The translations under genes were made by a program, and so were the position numbers. The notes under the pieces are model-generated. The model saw only the letters and a list, made by a program, of their open reading frames with translations. It made no database searches and was not told the DNA's origin. Shown piece after piece: positions 1-5,556 of a stretch of DNA of 7,209 nucleotides (its first letter is position 1; the number at the start of each line of letters is the position of its first letter). Origin of the DNA: CAYLJV01 sp964554215 (GTDB taxonomy: Archaea > Hadarchaeota > Hadarchaeia > Hadarchaeales > JAGGTB01); contig CAZKND010000057.1 of assembly GCA_964554215.1 (NCBI GenBank), positions 1 through 7,209 of the forward strand, read 5' to 3'.

Positions 1-1551
1 TTAACGGAAAGGTCGGAGCCGCAAACAGTGGCGAGCGGAATATCGATATCGGGGCATATCCATATAGGTCATTCTAAGGACGTGTTCATAGCGGACGCAG
101 TGGCGAAAGCCTTAGAAGAGCGCGATATGGAGGCCAGAACGGTTTGGTACGCCGATGATATCGATCCTATGAGAAGGGTACCTCACCCTCTTTCAGAGGA
201 GGAATATGAAAAATATCTAGGAAAGCCTTATTGCGAAATTCCTGCACCTGATGAAGATCATGATAGTTTTGTAGATTATTTCAGTGAGCCCTTTTTAGAT
301 GCCCTTCCAAATTTCGGCATCGAACCTGAGATTTACCACTCTTCAGAGATGTATAGAGGTGGGAAATTAGTTGAGGAGATAGAAACCGCACTGAAAAACA
401 CGGAACAGATTAAGAAAATTTTAGACCAGTACCGTTCAGAACCTCTTTCAGATGATTGGATTCCTTACGATCCTATCTGTGAAAACTGTGGGAAGATAGC
501 TACGACTGAAGCTTTCGACTGGGAAGAGGGTTATGTGCATTATAGATGTGAAGGAGCCGATTATGTTGAAGGATGTGGTCATGAGGGTAAAGCAGACTAT
601 ACGAAAGGGGAGGGAAAACTCACTTGGAGAGTTGAATGGCCTGCTCGATGGCATAAACTCGGTGTGACCTGCGAACCTTTCGGTAAGGACCATGCAGCTG
701 ATGGTGGTAGTTATGACACTGGAAAAGAAATAGCGAAGGATGTTTACGGTATTGAACCTCCAGAACCGATTCCTTACGAATGGTTTAGTCTAAAGGGAGA
801 ACCGATGTCTTCTTCGAAAGGGCAAGTCTTCACTTTAAAACAATGGTTGGAAGTTGCGGAACCTGAACTTTTGAGATACCTATTATTTAGGAGCAAAGCC
901 ATGAAGGCTGTGGATTTCGATCCTAGAATTCCATTACTCCAGTTATACCAAGAATACACCGATTTAGAATCATTTTACTATGGTGAAAAGCAGGACGTTC
1001 CGGAAAGCATGCAGGAACAGAAGAAAAGAATTTACGAACTATCACAGACCGACAAAACATATGATAAAAAACCCCAGAGGATTCCAATAAGACTGGCCAC
1101 GATAATGATTCAGGTCGCTCGAGACGAAGACCATGCCTTAGAAATTTTGAAGAAAAAAGGAGTTCTTGAAGACTTAGAAGATTGGGAAGAGAAATTGGCG
1201 AGGAAAAGGTTAGTGAGAGCTGGAAGTTGGGTGGAAAATTATGCTCCGGAGTCCGAAAAATTAGAAGTCCTAGAAGAACTGACCGGTGATATCAAAAACA
1301 AACTTTCAGAAAAGCAGAAGTCGTGCTTATCAGAACTGGCGGAAGAATTGGAAAACAAGAATTATGGCCCGCTCGAAATCCATGATAGGATATTCGAACT
1401 GTCGGAAGAGAAAGATATGGAACCTGTGGAAGTGTTTCAGTCGATATATTTGGCCCTTTTGGGTGAGGAACATGGTCCTAGGGCAGGGAACTTTTTGACT
1501 GCTCTTGAAGATGAGTTTGTCGTGGAACGCTTTAGAAAAGCAGCTGAGTGA
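1..1551 (+). CDS. lysS: Class I lysyl-tRNA synthetase, 5'-truncated by the window edge
   Basis: Charges tRNA-Lys with lysine in the cytoplasm, using the class I (Rossmann-fold) form of LysRS typical of archaea. The HIGH signature is intact at 61-72 and the KMSKS loop appears as MSSSKG at 805-822. Between them lies a Cys-rich insert with Cys codons at 478, 487, 547 and 574, which looks like a zinc-binding element. The C-terminal third is the helical anticodon-binding domain and carries a family-like segment, IYLALLGEEHGPRAG. The frame is open from base 1, and family members have some 20-30 residues before HIGH. A GTG at 28 would leave almost nothing before the nucleotide-binding loop, so I infer the true start lies upstream and GTG 28 is internal. 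The 516 visible residues are near full family length. The gene converges on the Nudix gene with an 11-nt gap. The family call is very secure. Confidence 0.96.
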   Translation, partial: LTERSEPQTVASGISISGHIHIGHSKDVFIADAVAKALEERDMEARTVWYADDIDPMRRVPHPLSEEEYEKYLGKPYCEIPAPDEDHDSFVDYFSEPFLDALPNFGIEPEIYHSSEMYRGGKLVEEIETALKNTEQIKKILDQYRSEPLSDDWIPYDPICENCGKIATTEAFDWEEGYVHYRCEGADYVEGCGHEGKADYTKGEGKLTWRVEWPARWHKLGVTCEPFGKDHAADGGSYDTGKEIAKDVYGIEPPEPIPYEWFSLKGEPMSSSKGQVFTLKQWLEVAEPELLRYLLFRSKAMKAVDFDPRIPLLQLYQEYTDLESFYYGEKQDVPESMQEQKKRIYELSQTDKTYDKKPQRIPIRLATIMIQVARDEDHALEILKKKGVLEDLEDWEEKLARKRLVRAGSWVENYAPESEKLEVLEELTGDIKNKLSEKQKSCLSELAEELENKNYGPLEIHDRIFELSEEKDMEPVEVFQSIYLALLGEEHGPRAGNFLTALEDEFVVERFRKAAE

Positions 1552-1555
1552 GATT

Positions 1556-1564
1556 AAAATTTTT
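1556..1564 (+). terminator. T-tract after lysS in a convergent junction
   Basis: An A4T5 stretch begins 5 nt after the lysS stop and overlaps the stop codon of the opposing Nudix gene. Archaeal termination often needs only a short T-run, and this palindromic tract gives a T-run on both strands, so it could serve both converging genes. No stem-loop is evident. The assignment is inferred from position and composition only. Confidence 0.3.
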
Positions 1565-2060
1565 AGTCTTTGGAAAGTAACGTTTTCAACTCTTTTTTTG
1601 CATATTCTGGTAGATATTCCTCGGCTTCACCAATTTTTACCCATTTGTATTCGGTATGTTCCCAACTGATTTTGATTTCTGGCTTGGTTTCGAGTTTCAT
1701 TAATATTGGATGTGAGATGAATGTTGTTTCTTCTCGGTCAAATTTGTAGGTTTCACCAATTTCTATAGAGGATATTAGGTCTTTTTCAACGCCGGTTTCT
1801 TCTTTGACCTCTTCGAAGGATTTTTCGATCAGTGGTTTTAATTCATCTAAAAACCCGGCAACTACTCCCCATTTGTTTTTTCGGTGTTTCACTTCTTCAC
1901 TCCTTTTTAGCAATAAGATTTCGTCTTCATGTCTCAGAAATACGACGGTGGTTGCTGCTTTGTCTGCATCTGAATAATTTATTCGGCCGTCGGGGAACTT
2001 GGGCAGGTCTTCGTAAAATTTTTCTACGATTTTAGGAATTTTATCTTCCATTTGATTCAC
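1563..2060 (-). CDS. Nudix family hydrolase with a degenerate Nudix box
   Basis: A 165-residue cytoplasmic protein with a single Nudix fold, a family that cleaves nucleoside diphosphates linked to another group. The strand pattern VVFLRHEDEILLLKRS (residues 39-54) leads to a Nudix box at residues 69-91. The box keeps Gly69, the metal-binding core EEVKEETGV (83-91, with Glu84, Glu87 and Glu88) and its spacing. The usual first Glu is Lys75 and the usual Arg is Glu83. A following segment, WEHTEYKWV (about 133-141), is typical of house-cleaning Nudix enzymes. The substrate cannot be named. The start is GTG at 2060, with an ATG three codons later as alternative. Neither has a clear ribosome-binding site, but a TATA-like element lies about 26 nt before GTG, which would suit a leaderless mRNA. 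The gene is divergent from the sulfur-carrier gene. Confidence 0.88.
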   Translation of the reverse strand: MNQMEDKIPKIVEKFYEDLPKFPDGRINYSDADKAATTVVFLRHEDEILLLKRSEEVKHRKNKWGVVAGFLDELKPLIEKSFEEVKEETGVEKDLISSIEIGETYKFDREETTFISHPILMKLETKPEIKISWEHTEYKWVKIGEAEEYLPEYAKKELKTLLSKD

Positions 2061-2080
2061 TAATACTGTTTGAGAGACAG

Positions 2081-2090
2081 ATTATTCAAA
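2081..2090 (-). promoter_or_regulatory. Possible TATA element for the Nudix gene
   Basis: Read on the minus strand this is TTTGAATAAT, centred about 26 nt before the GTG at 2060. That is the usual distance from an archaeal TATA box to the transcription start, so the mRNA may begin at or next to the start codon. The match to the TATA consensus is moderate and the region is generally AT-rich. Confidence 0.32.
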
Positions 2091-2160
2091 TTTTTCTATT
2101 TATTTTGAAGTGATTTTTCAGTTTGGAATTATTTGGCTTGAAGAATTCACTTTCCCTTAC

Positions 2161-2171
2161 TTTTTAGATAT
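2161..2171 (+). promoter_or_regulatory. Possible TATA element for the sulfur-carrier/thiolase operon
   Basis: TTTTTAGATAT lies about 40 nt before the ATG at 2209 and would place the transcription start near 2190, giving a short leader. That leader contains GTGG at 2195-2198, a weak ribosome-binding match. The rest of the 148-nt divergent region (2061-2208) shows no RNA gene, repeat or other ORF that I can support. Confidence 0.3.
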
Positions 2172-2208
2172 GGTTGGAAATAACTAGATAAGACGTGGTT
2201 TAGATAAG

Positions 2209-2421
2209 ATGGTAGAAAAAGTTGATGTTGAACAAGTTGGGAAGGGAGAGTCTCGATCTCTTGAGTTGGATGGGGAGACTAGGATTAAGGATTTACTTGA
2301 TAATATTGGGAAAAATTCGGAAGAAGTCGTTGTCAAGCGGAATGAAAAGATAGTGTCTAAGGAAGAGAAGGTGGAAGAGGGGGATAATATTATGGTAATA
2401 CCGATCGTTTCGGGTGGTTAG
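2209..2421 (+). CDS. Beta-grasp sulfur carrier (SAMP/ThiS/MoaD/Urm1-like) ending in Gly-Gly
   Basis: A 70-residue ubiquitin-fold protein that ends exactly in VSGG. In this family an E1-like enzyme adenylates the C-terminal Gly-Gly and converts it to a thiocarboxylate that donates sulfur, and in archaea some members also become protein modifiers. Other ThiS/MoaD-like features are the short acidic and lysine-rich strands, the IKDLLDNIG helix (about residues 26-34), the EEVVVKRNEKIV hairpin (about 38-49) and EGDNIMVIPIVSGG (57-70). The tRNA thiolase gene follows with no spacer, which points to tRNA 2-thiolation (a TtuB, SAMP2 or Urm1 role) rather than thiamine or molybdopterin synthesis; that is inference from context. 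The activating E1-like enzyme (UbaA/MoeB type) is not in the window. The ATG at 2209 is the natural start. Confidence is high for the family and moderate for the pathway. Confidence 0.9.
   Translation: MVEKVDVEQVGKGESRSLELDGETRIKDLLDNIGKNSEEVVVKRNEKIVSKEEKVEEGDNIMVIPIVSGG
2413..2417 (+). promoter_or_regulatory. Ribosome-binding site embedded in the Gly-Gly codons
   Basis: GGTGG lies in the last sense codons of the sulfur carrier (the final Gly-Gly pair and its neighbour), 4 nt before the GTG start of the thiolase. It matches part of the archaeal anti-Shine-Dalgarno target and supports GTG 2422 as the start. The C-terminal Gly-Gly codons therefore appear to double as the initiation signal of the partner gene, suggesting coupled translation. 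Confidence 0.5.
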
Positions 2422-3366
2422 GTGGAGGAGTGCTCATTTTGCGGTAGAAGAGCGGTCTATTTTGAAGAAAGATCCGGAGTTCACCGTTGCGACCGTTGCT
2501 TTGTGGAAAATATTGAGAAAAGATTCAGAGAGACAGTGAATAAATGGGACATGTTACAGCCAGGTGATAAGGTGGCTGTAGGTGTTTCTGGAGGAACTGA
2601 CAGTTTATCGACTCTCAGGTTGTTGCATGACTATTCCCAATACAAGGACATTGATATAGTTTCTTTGACGATCGATGAAGGAATAGAGGGATATCGAGAT
2701 GAAAGTCTGGGAATCGTGGAAGAACATGCAGAGGATTTAGGTATCAGACAAGTGACGATAAGGTTCAAAGACGTTTTTGGAAAATCTCTCGACGAACTTT
2801 CCGAAATCTCCGAGGAGAAAGACGGTCCGGACCCGTGCACGCTTTGCGGGATATTGAGGAGAGAGCTTCTAAATCAGGCGGCTAGAGAACTTGACGCGGA
2901 TAAGTTGGCAATCGGTCACAATTTGGATGATGTTGTGCAGACAATAATGCTCAACTACGTAAGAGGGGACCTAAACAGGCTCAAAAGATTAGAGCCGAGA
3001 ACGGAGGGGAAGGAAGGATTTGTACCTCGGATAAAACCTTTGAGACGGATTAAAGAGAAGGAGATAGGAATATATGCTATGTTGGAAGGTTATAATCCTC
3101 ATATGGATGAATGTCCCCACGTAGGCGGGATGAGGAGCGAGGTTCGAGATTTTGTAAACATGATGGAATCCAACCACCCTACGACCAAGCACAAGATTCT
3201 TCGGATGAATGATAAATTGAGAGATCAACTTCCAAAGGAAAAGTCTGACTTTGAACTTCAAGAATGTGAGATATGTGGAGAACCAGCTACGGAAGACCGG
3301 TGCCGCTCTTGTGATCTTCTCAAGCAATTGGGTATAAAAAGAAAAGAACAAACTCTTATTTCTTAG
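2422..3366 (+). CDS. tRNA 2-thiolation enzyme, TtuA/NcsA (Ncs6/CTU1) family
   Basis: A 314-residue PP-loop ATPase that adenylates a uridine in tRNA and replaces its oxygen with sulfur from a carrier protein. An N-terminal zinc finger uses Cys4, Cys7, Cys23 and Cys26. The PP-loop at 56-61 reads SGGTDS, where most relatives have Lys in place of Thr59. Cys139 and Cys142 (PCTLCG), with Cys231 before PHVGG, match the three cysteines that hold the [4Fe-4S] cluster. GHNLDD lies at 165-170. A C-terminal zinc finger uses Cys282, Cys285, Cys294 and Cys297. The length is normal. GTG 2422 is needed to keep Cys4 and Cys7. The target could be U34 of Lys/Glu/Gln tRNAs (NcsA) or U54 in the T-loop (TtuA, a thermophile trait); the sequence alone does not decide. 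Its start abuts the stop of the sulfur-carrier gene, its likely sulfur donor. Confidence 0.93.
   Translation: MEECSFCGRRAVYFEERSGVHRCDRCFVENIEKRFRETVNKWDMLQPGDKVAVGVSGGTDSLSTLRLLHDYSQYKDIDIVSLTIDEGIEGYRDESLGIVEEHAEDLGIRQVTIRFKDVFGKSLDELSEISEEKDGPDPCTLCGILRRELLNQAARELDADKLAIGHNLDDVVQTIMLNYVRGDLNRLKRLEPRTEGKEGFVPRIKPLRRIKEKEIGIYAMLEGYNPHMDECPHVGGMRSEVRDFVNMMESNHPTTKHKILRMNDKLRDQLPKEKSDFELQECEICGEPATEDRCRSCDLLKQLGIKRKEQTLIS
3333..3340 (+). promoter_or_regulatory. Possible TATA box of the SRP RNA-tRNA-Ser unit, inside the thiolase 3' end
   Basis: TATAAAAA is the best TATA match upstream of the RNA genes and lies within the last codons of the thiolase. A start about 26 nt from its centre would fall near 3362, giving about 23 nt of leader before the mature SRP RNA. 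A weaker candidate, TTATTTCTTA (3356-3365), is about 25 nt from the mature end and would need no 5' trimming. The choice between them is open. Confidence 0.4.
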
Positions 3367-3384
3367 TAGAAAATATAACAAACC

Positions 3385-3691
3385 GGCGAACTAGGTCGGG
3401 AGTTAGCGGTCCCCACTCCGAAAAGCCGCTATATGTCGGGCCGAAGCCTCGATAGGGATCTGGAACTATCGGCCGGCCTGGCGCGCAGCATTGACACCTC
3501 GTCCCACAGGGCTACAGGTGGCGGGACCTCGGCCGCAGGGTTGAGGCCAACCGCCTTAGCCTGTTGAATCCGGTCAGGGACGGAAGTCCGCATCCGTAGA
3601 CAGGTCTGTCGGCGCTTGTGGGGTCGCGAGGTCGAGCCAGCGGCCGGGTGTCTGGCAATAGGGAAGGGTCCCGAAAAGGGGCTCGTTCGCC
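3385..3691 (+). ncRNA. Archaeal signal recognition particle RNA (7S/SRP RNA)
   Basis: RNA scaffold of the particle that binds SRP19 and SRP54 and delivers ribosomes making secreted or membrane proteins to the membrane. The ends pair perfectly as helix 1: GGCGAAC at 3385-3391 with GTTCGCC at 3685-3691. This sets a length of 307 nt, usual for archaea. The 5' domain resembles archaeal helices 2-4 (region 3394-3440). Helix 6 is a clean hairpin at 3527-3546 with a GCAG tetraloop at 3535-3538, fitting the GNAR loop bound by SRP19. Helix 8 lies at 3560-3604, closed by CCTGT/ACAGG, with the GGAA tetraloop at 3582-3585 and CAGG at 3575-3578 for SRP54. The 3' side of its internal loop reads CGCA instead of the usual AGCA. 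The gene is GC-rich against its surroundings. The identity is secure and the exact ends are inferred from pairing. Confidence 0.94.
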
Positions 3692-3700
3692 ACTTTATGT

Positions 3701-3787
3701 GCCGGGGTGGCCCAGTCTGGTTACGGCGCCGGCTTGCTAAGCCGGTTGCGCGAACGCGCTTCCTGGGTTCGAATCCCAGCCCCGGCG
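3701..3787 (+). tRNA. tRNA-Ser, anticodon GCT
   Basis: An 87-nt serine tRNA reading AGC/AGT codons. The acceptor GCCGGGG (3701-3707) pairs with CCCCGGC (3780-3786). The anticodon stem CCGGC/GCCGG encloses the loop TTGCTAA, with the anticodon at 3736-3738. A long variable arm has a GCGC/GCGC stem (3748-3751 with 3756-3759). The T stem CTGGG/CCCAG encloses TTCGAAT. The discriminator base is G, as expected for serine. CCA is not encoded and there is no intron. It begins 9 nt after the SRP RNA end, too close for a promoter of its own, so RNase P cleavage of a joint transcript is likely. Confidence 0.97.
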
Positions 3788-3797
3788 TCTTTTCCTT
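3788..3797 (+). terminator. T-rich terminator after tRNA-Ser
   Basis: TCTTTTCCTT begins immediately after the tRNA discriminator base. A short T-run is the usual archaeal termination signal, and this one would end the SRP RNA-tRNA transcript. The evidence is position and composition only. Confidence 0.45.
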
Positions 3798-3882
3798 GAT
3801 GATTTGTGACTCTCTAGGTCTCGTTTAGTTTTGTCATGTTATACGGTAATTTTGATTGTTAGAGGTCCGTTATTCTCGTCGC

Positions 3883-3900
3883 TATATTTTGATATTTTAA
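3883..3900 (+). promoter_or_regulatory. Possible TATA region for the CARDB-repeat surface protein gene
   Basis: Two adjacent AT-rich elements, TATATTTT (3883-3890) and GATATTTTAA (3891-3900), lie 58-75 nt before the TTG start. Transcription would begin around 3912-3922, leaving a leader of about 36-46 nt that holds the ribosome-binding site near 3947. The rest of 3798-3957 shows nothing I can name. Confidence 0.4.
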
Positions 3901-3946
3901 GTTCTCATTTCGAAAGTTTTAATCATTCTGGCGCGATTTTGTATAT

Positions 3947-3953
3947 GGTGTGA
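3947..3953 (+). promoter_or_regulatory. Ribosome-binding site deciding a TTG start
   Basis: GGTGTGA resembles the archaeal GGTGA-type Shine-Dalgarno sequence. It ends 4 nt before TTG 3958, and its GGTG core ends 7 nt before it. This favours TTG 3958 over the in-frame ATG at 3970, and the TTG start adds Arg and Lys residues that improve the signal-peptide n-region. Confidence 0.5.
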
Positions 3954-3957
3954 GCTA

Positions 3958-5448
3958 TTGCGAAAAAGAATGAAGTGGGTCTTGTTGTTCGGATTTTTTT
4001 TAGTTTTTTCTTTAGGGATATTTACACCTGGTTCTATTGCAGCGAGTGAAGATTGGGAAGTGAATTTGAACGTTCGTGATAATGGTACTGGTTCTCCGAC
4101 ACCGGATAACATTGTAATTGGAATGGCTGAACAGCCTGACAATTTTATAGATCCTCCATATCCACCTTCTCCTTTTTTCGCTTGGTCTATAGAGGAGGAT
4201 TTTGAAAGCTTTATGCAATTGAGAGTTGAACACTCCGAAGAATATACGTGGAAAACTCAAATAACTGCTGATTCTTCACAGGATGATAGAGATCAGGTTC
4301 AACCGGTTATTACTTGGAGTTGGAAAAATAAGCCTCAGGATAAGGAGGTTTTGATGTTGGTTGGTGAGGATACGGTGGATTTGAAGAGGGAGAATAGATA
4401 TGTATGGGAGAACATGCAGTGGTCTTACGATAGGGCTTATCTGGAACCAGAGTTCGTTGTGGGTCAAGATGTTGAGGGTTATCCTTTGAAGGTGAAAGCT
4501 TTGGATATCACACCTAAACTCGCGGAGCCGGGAGAATCAGTTTCAGTTTCGGCCGAGGTCAAGAATTTGACTGACGAAACATTAGATAAGGAGGCTACTC
4601 TTTACGTCGATGATGATATTGAGATTTCGGAGAGTATAGAGCTATCGGGAAACCAGTCCAAGACTTTGAGTTTTGACGTTTCTAAGAGTCAGGAAAAGAG
4701 TTACGATGTTCGATTGGAGGTGGGGGATGAAGAAGTAGTAGGTGAGTTTAGGATTAGAAAAATATTGGAAGATGGTAGTTTTGAAATCACTGATTTGGAA
4801 GTCAACCCAAAAATTGTTCGGAGGGGTGAAAATGTGGAGATAACTGGTAAAGTAAAAAATGTAGGAGATGTTTTGGAAGAACAGGTTTTGGCCCTCTATG
4901 TGGAAAACGAGGTTGAAAACTATAAGATGATTGAGTTGAGTGGTGGGGAGTCGAAAGTTTTTGATTTTATCATTTCTCGAGAAAAAAACGGTTACTATAA
5001 TATTCGTGTTGAAATGGGGGATCATTCCCAAACCGATAATTTCCTTGTAGAGGAATCCTCGCAGGTTGAAATGGTCGAAATAGAAAATTTATCGGTTAAA
5101 CCAAAGGTTGTGGAATCTGGGAAATCAGTTACTGTTTCAGGACTAGTAAAAAACGATGGAGAGACAGAACAGTCATTTGGAATTTACTTCTATGTCGAGA
5201 ATGAAGAGGAGAGTTATATTCCGCTAGTGGAGCTGGACCCGGGTGATAACTATAGGTTTGAGTTCGAATCTTCAAGAGTTGAAGAGGGGAATTATCAAGT
5301 TTCGGTTAATGTAATGGGTGAAGAAGCAACTACTAGTTTTTCTGTGAGTGTTAATCAGGATTTTTCCGAAGGGCTCTTGGTATATGTATCAGCTGCGATT
5401 ATTGTAGCGACGATTTTCTTAGCAATAGTTTGGAAAAAGGTAATATGA
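3958..5448 (+). CDS. Secreted, membrane-anchored protein with three CARDB-like beta-sandwich repeats
   Basis: A 496-residue protein of unknown function, predicted to sit outside the cell. Residues 1-29 form a signal peptide: RKRMK, then a hydrophobic core, then a probable cleavage near SIAAS. Residues 30-175 form a distinct domain whose DNIVIGMAEQPDNFIDPPYPP segment resembles a Pro-rich motif seen in secreted beta-sandwich modules of bacteria and archaea; this likeness is tentative. Three tandem units follow, starting near residues 178, 276 and 374, each opening with a P-K-x-x-x-x-G motif and V-K-N, as in CARDB cell-adhesion-like domains. A transmembrane helix at about 472-492 ends in KKVI, fitting a type I anchor. 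No catalytic site was recognised. TTG start, supported by the ribosome-binding site. The neighbour is a secreted subtilase with its own promoter signal; a partner or substrate role would be speculation. Confidence 0.87.
   Translation: MRKRMKWVLLFGFFLVFSLGIFTPGSIAASEDWEVNLNVRDNGTGSPTPDNIVIGMAEQPDNFIDPPYPPSPFFAWSIEEDFESFMQLRVEHSEEYTWKTQITADSSQDDRDQVQPVITWSWKNKPQDKEVLMLVGEDTVDLKRENRYVWENMQWSYDRAYLEPEFVVGQDVEGYPLKVKALDITPKLAEPGESVSVSAEVKNLTDETLDKEATLYVDDDIEISESIELSGNQSKTLSFDVSKSQEKSYDVRLEVGDEEVVGEFRIRKILEDGSFEITDLEVNPKIVRRGENVEITGKVKNVGDVLEEQVLALYVENEVENYKMIELSGGESKVFDFIISREKNGYYNIRVEMGDHSQTDNFLVEESSQVEMVEIENLSVKPKVVESGKSVTVSGLVKNDGETEQSFGIYFYVENEEESYIPLVELDPGDNYRFEFESSRVEEGNYQVSVNVMGEEATTSFSVSVNQDFSEGLLVYVSAAIIVATIFLAIVWKKVI
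4489..5349 (+). repeat. Three tandem CARDB-like protein repeats, 98-residue period
   Basis: Within the surface protein, three units line up almost without gaps. The conserved Pro-Lys pair falls at residues 186, 284 and 382, Val-Lys-Asn at 201, 299 and 397, and the Tyr-Val pair at 216, 314 and 412, each exactly 98 apart. The glutamate in the later (I/V)-E-L motif is at 228, 326 and 425, so the third unit has gained one residue. The nucleotide sequences have diverged, so this is an old duplication rather than a recent DNA repeat. Confidence 0.85.
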
Positions 5449-5457
5449 TATCTAGAA

Positions 5458-5471
5458 ACTTTATTCTTTTT
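5458..5471 (+). terminator. T-rich stretch after the CARDB-repeat gene
   Basis: ACTTTATTCTTTTT begins 9 nt after the stop codon. It fits a simple archaeal T-run terminator separating this gene from the protease gene. No stem-loop is evident. Confidence 0.35.
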
Positions 5472-5487
5472 AGCCTGTTTCAAAATC

Positions 5488-5500
5488 GATATAATTAAAA
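5488..5500 (+). promoter_or_regulatory. TATA box region of the subtilase gene
   Basis: GATATAATTAAAA, with AAAATC just upstream, is a good archaeal TATA match. A transcription start about 26 nt from its centre falls at about 5520, just before the strong GGAGG at 5524-5528. The mRNA leader would then be very short. This suggests the protease is transcribed separately from the CARDB-repeat gene. Confidence 0.55.
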
Positions 5501-5521
5501 AGATTTATTCAAATCATTTTT

Positions 5522-5533
5522 ATGGAGGCGTAA
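5522..5533 (+). promoter_or_regulatory. Strong ribosome-binding site overlapping a three-codon ATG-GAG-GCG-TAA reading frame
   Basis: GGAGG (5524-5528) is the best Shine-Dalgarno match in the window. The nearest ordinary in-frame start for the protease is TTG 5557, 28 nt away, which is too far for normal use. At normal spacing (7 nt) the protease frame has ATC at 5536. The same bases spell a complete Met-Glu-Ala-stop frame whose ATG lies almost at the predicted transcription start. Whether that mini-frame is translated is unknown. Confidence 0.4.
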
Positions 5534-5556
5534 GTATCAGCAATTTCTCCGATAGA

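Noticed and set aside
28..30. GTG 28 as the start of lysS.
   Set aside because: It would leave only 11 residues before HIGH, the frame is open back to base 1, and family members have a longer N-terminus.
2061..2208. A small RNA or riboswitch in the divergent region between the Nudix and sulfur-carrier genes.
   Set aside because: No stable stem-loop or known motif was seen; the region is simply AT-rich with weak TATA-like elements.
3371..3378. AAATATAA as the SRP RNA promoter.
   Set aside because: It would place the transcription start near 3400, inside the mature RNA and after the 5' strand of helix 1.
2989..3381. A 130-codon minus-strand reading frame opposite the tRNA thiolase gene.
   Set aside because: It is antisense to a strongly conserved coding region and shows no recognisable domain; a frame-shadow of the real gene.
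3616..3828. A 70-codon plus-strand reading frame across the SRP RNA and tRNA-Ser.
   Set aside because: It lies over two well-supported RNA genes and its product is a translation of their conserved structure.
4642..5031. A 129-codon minus-strand reading frame opposite the CARDB repeats.
   Set aside because: Its composition (Phe, Ile, Asn, His) is what an antisense of an acidic beta-rich protein gives, and it has no motif or ribosome-binding site.
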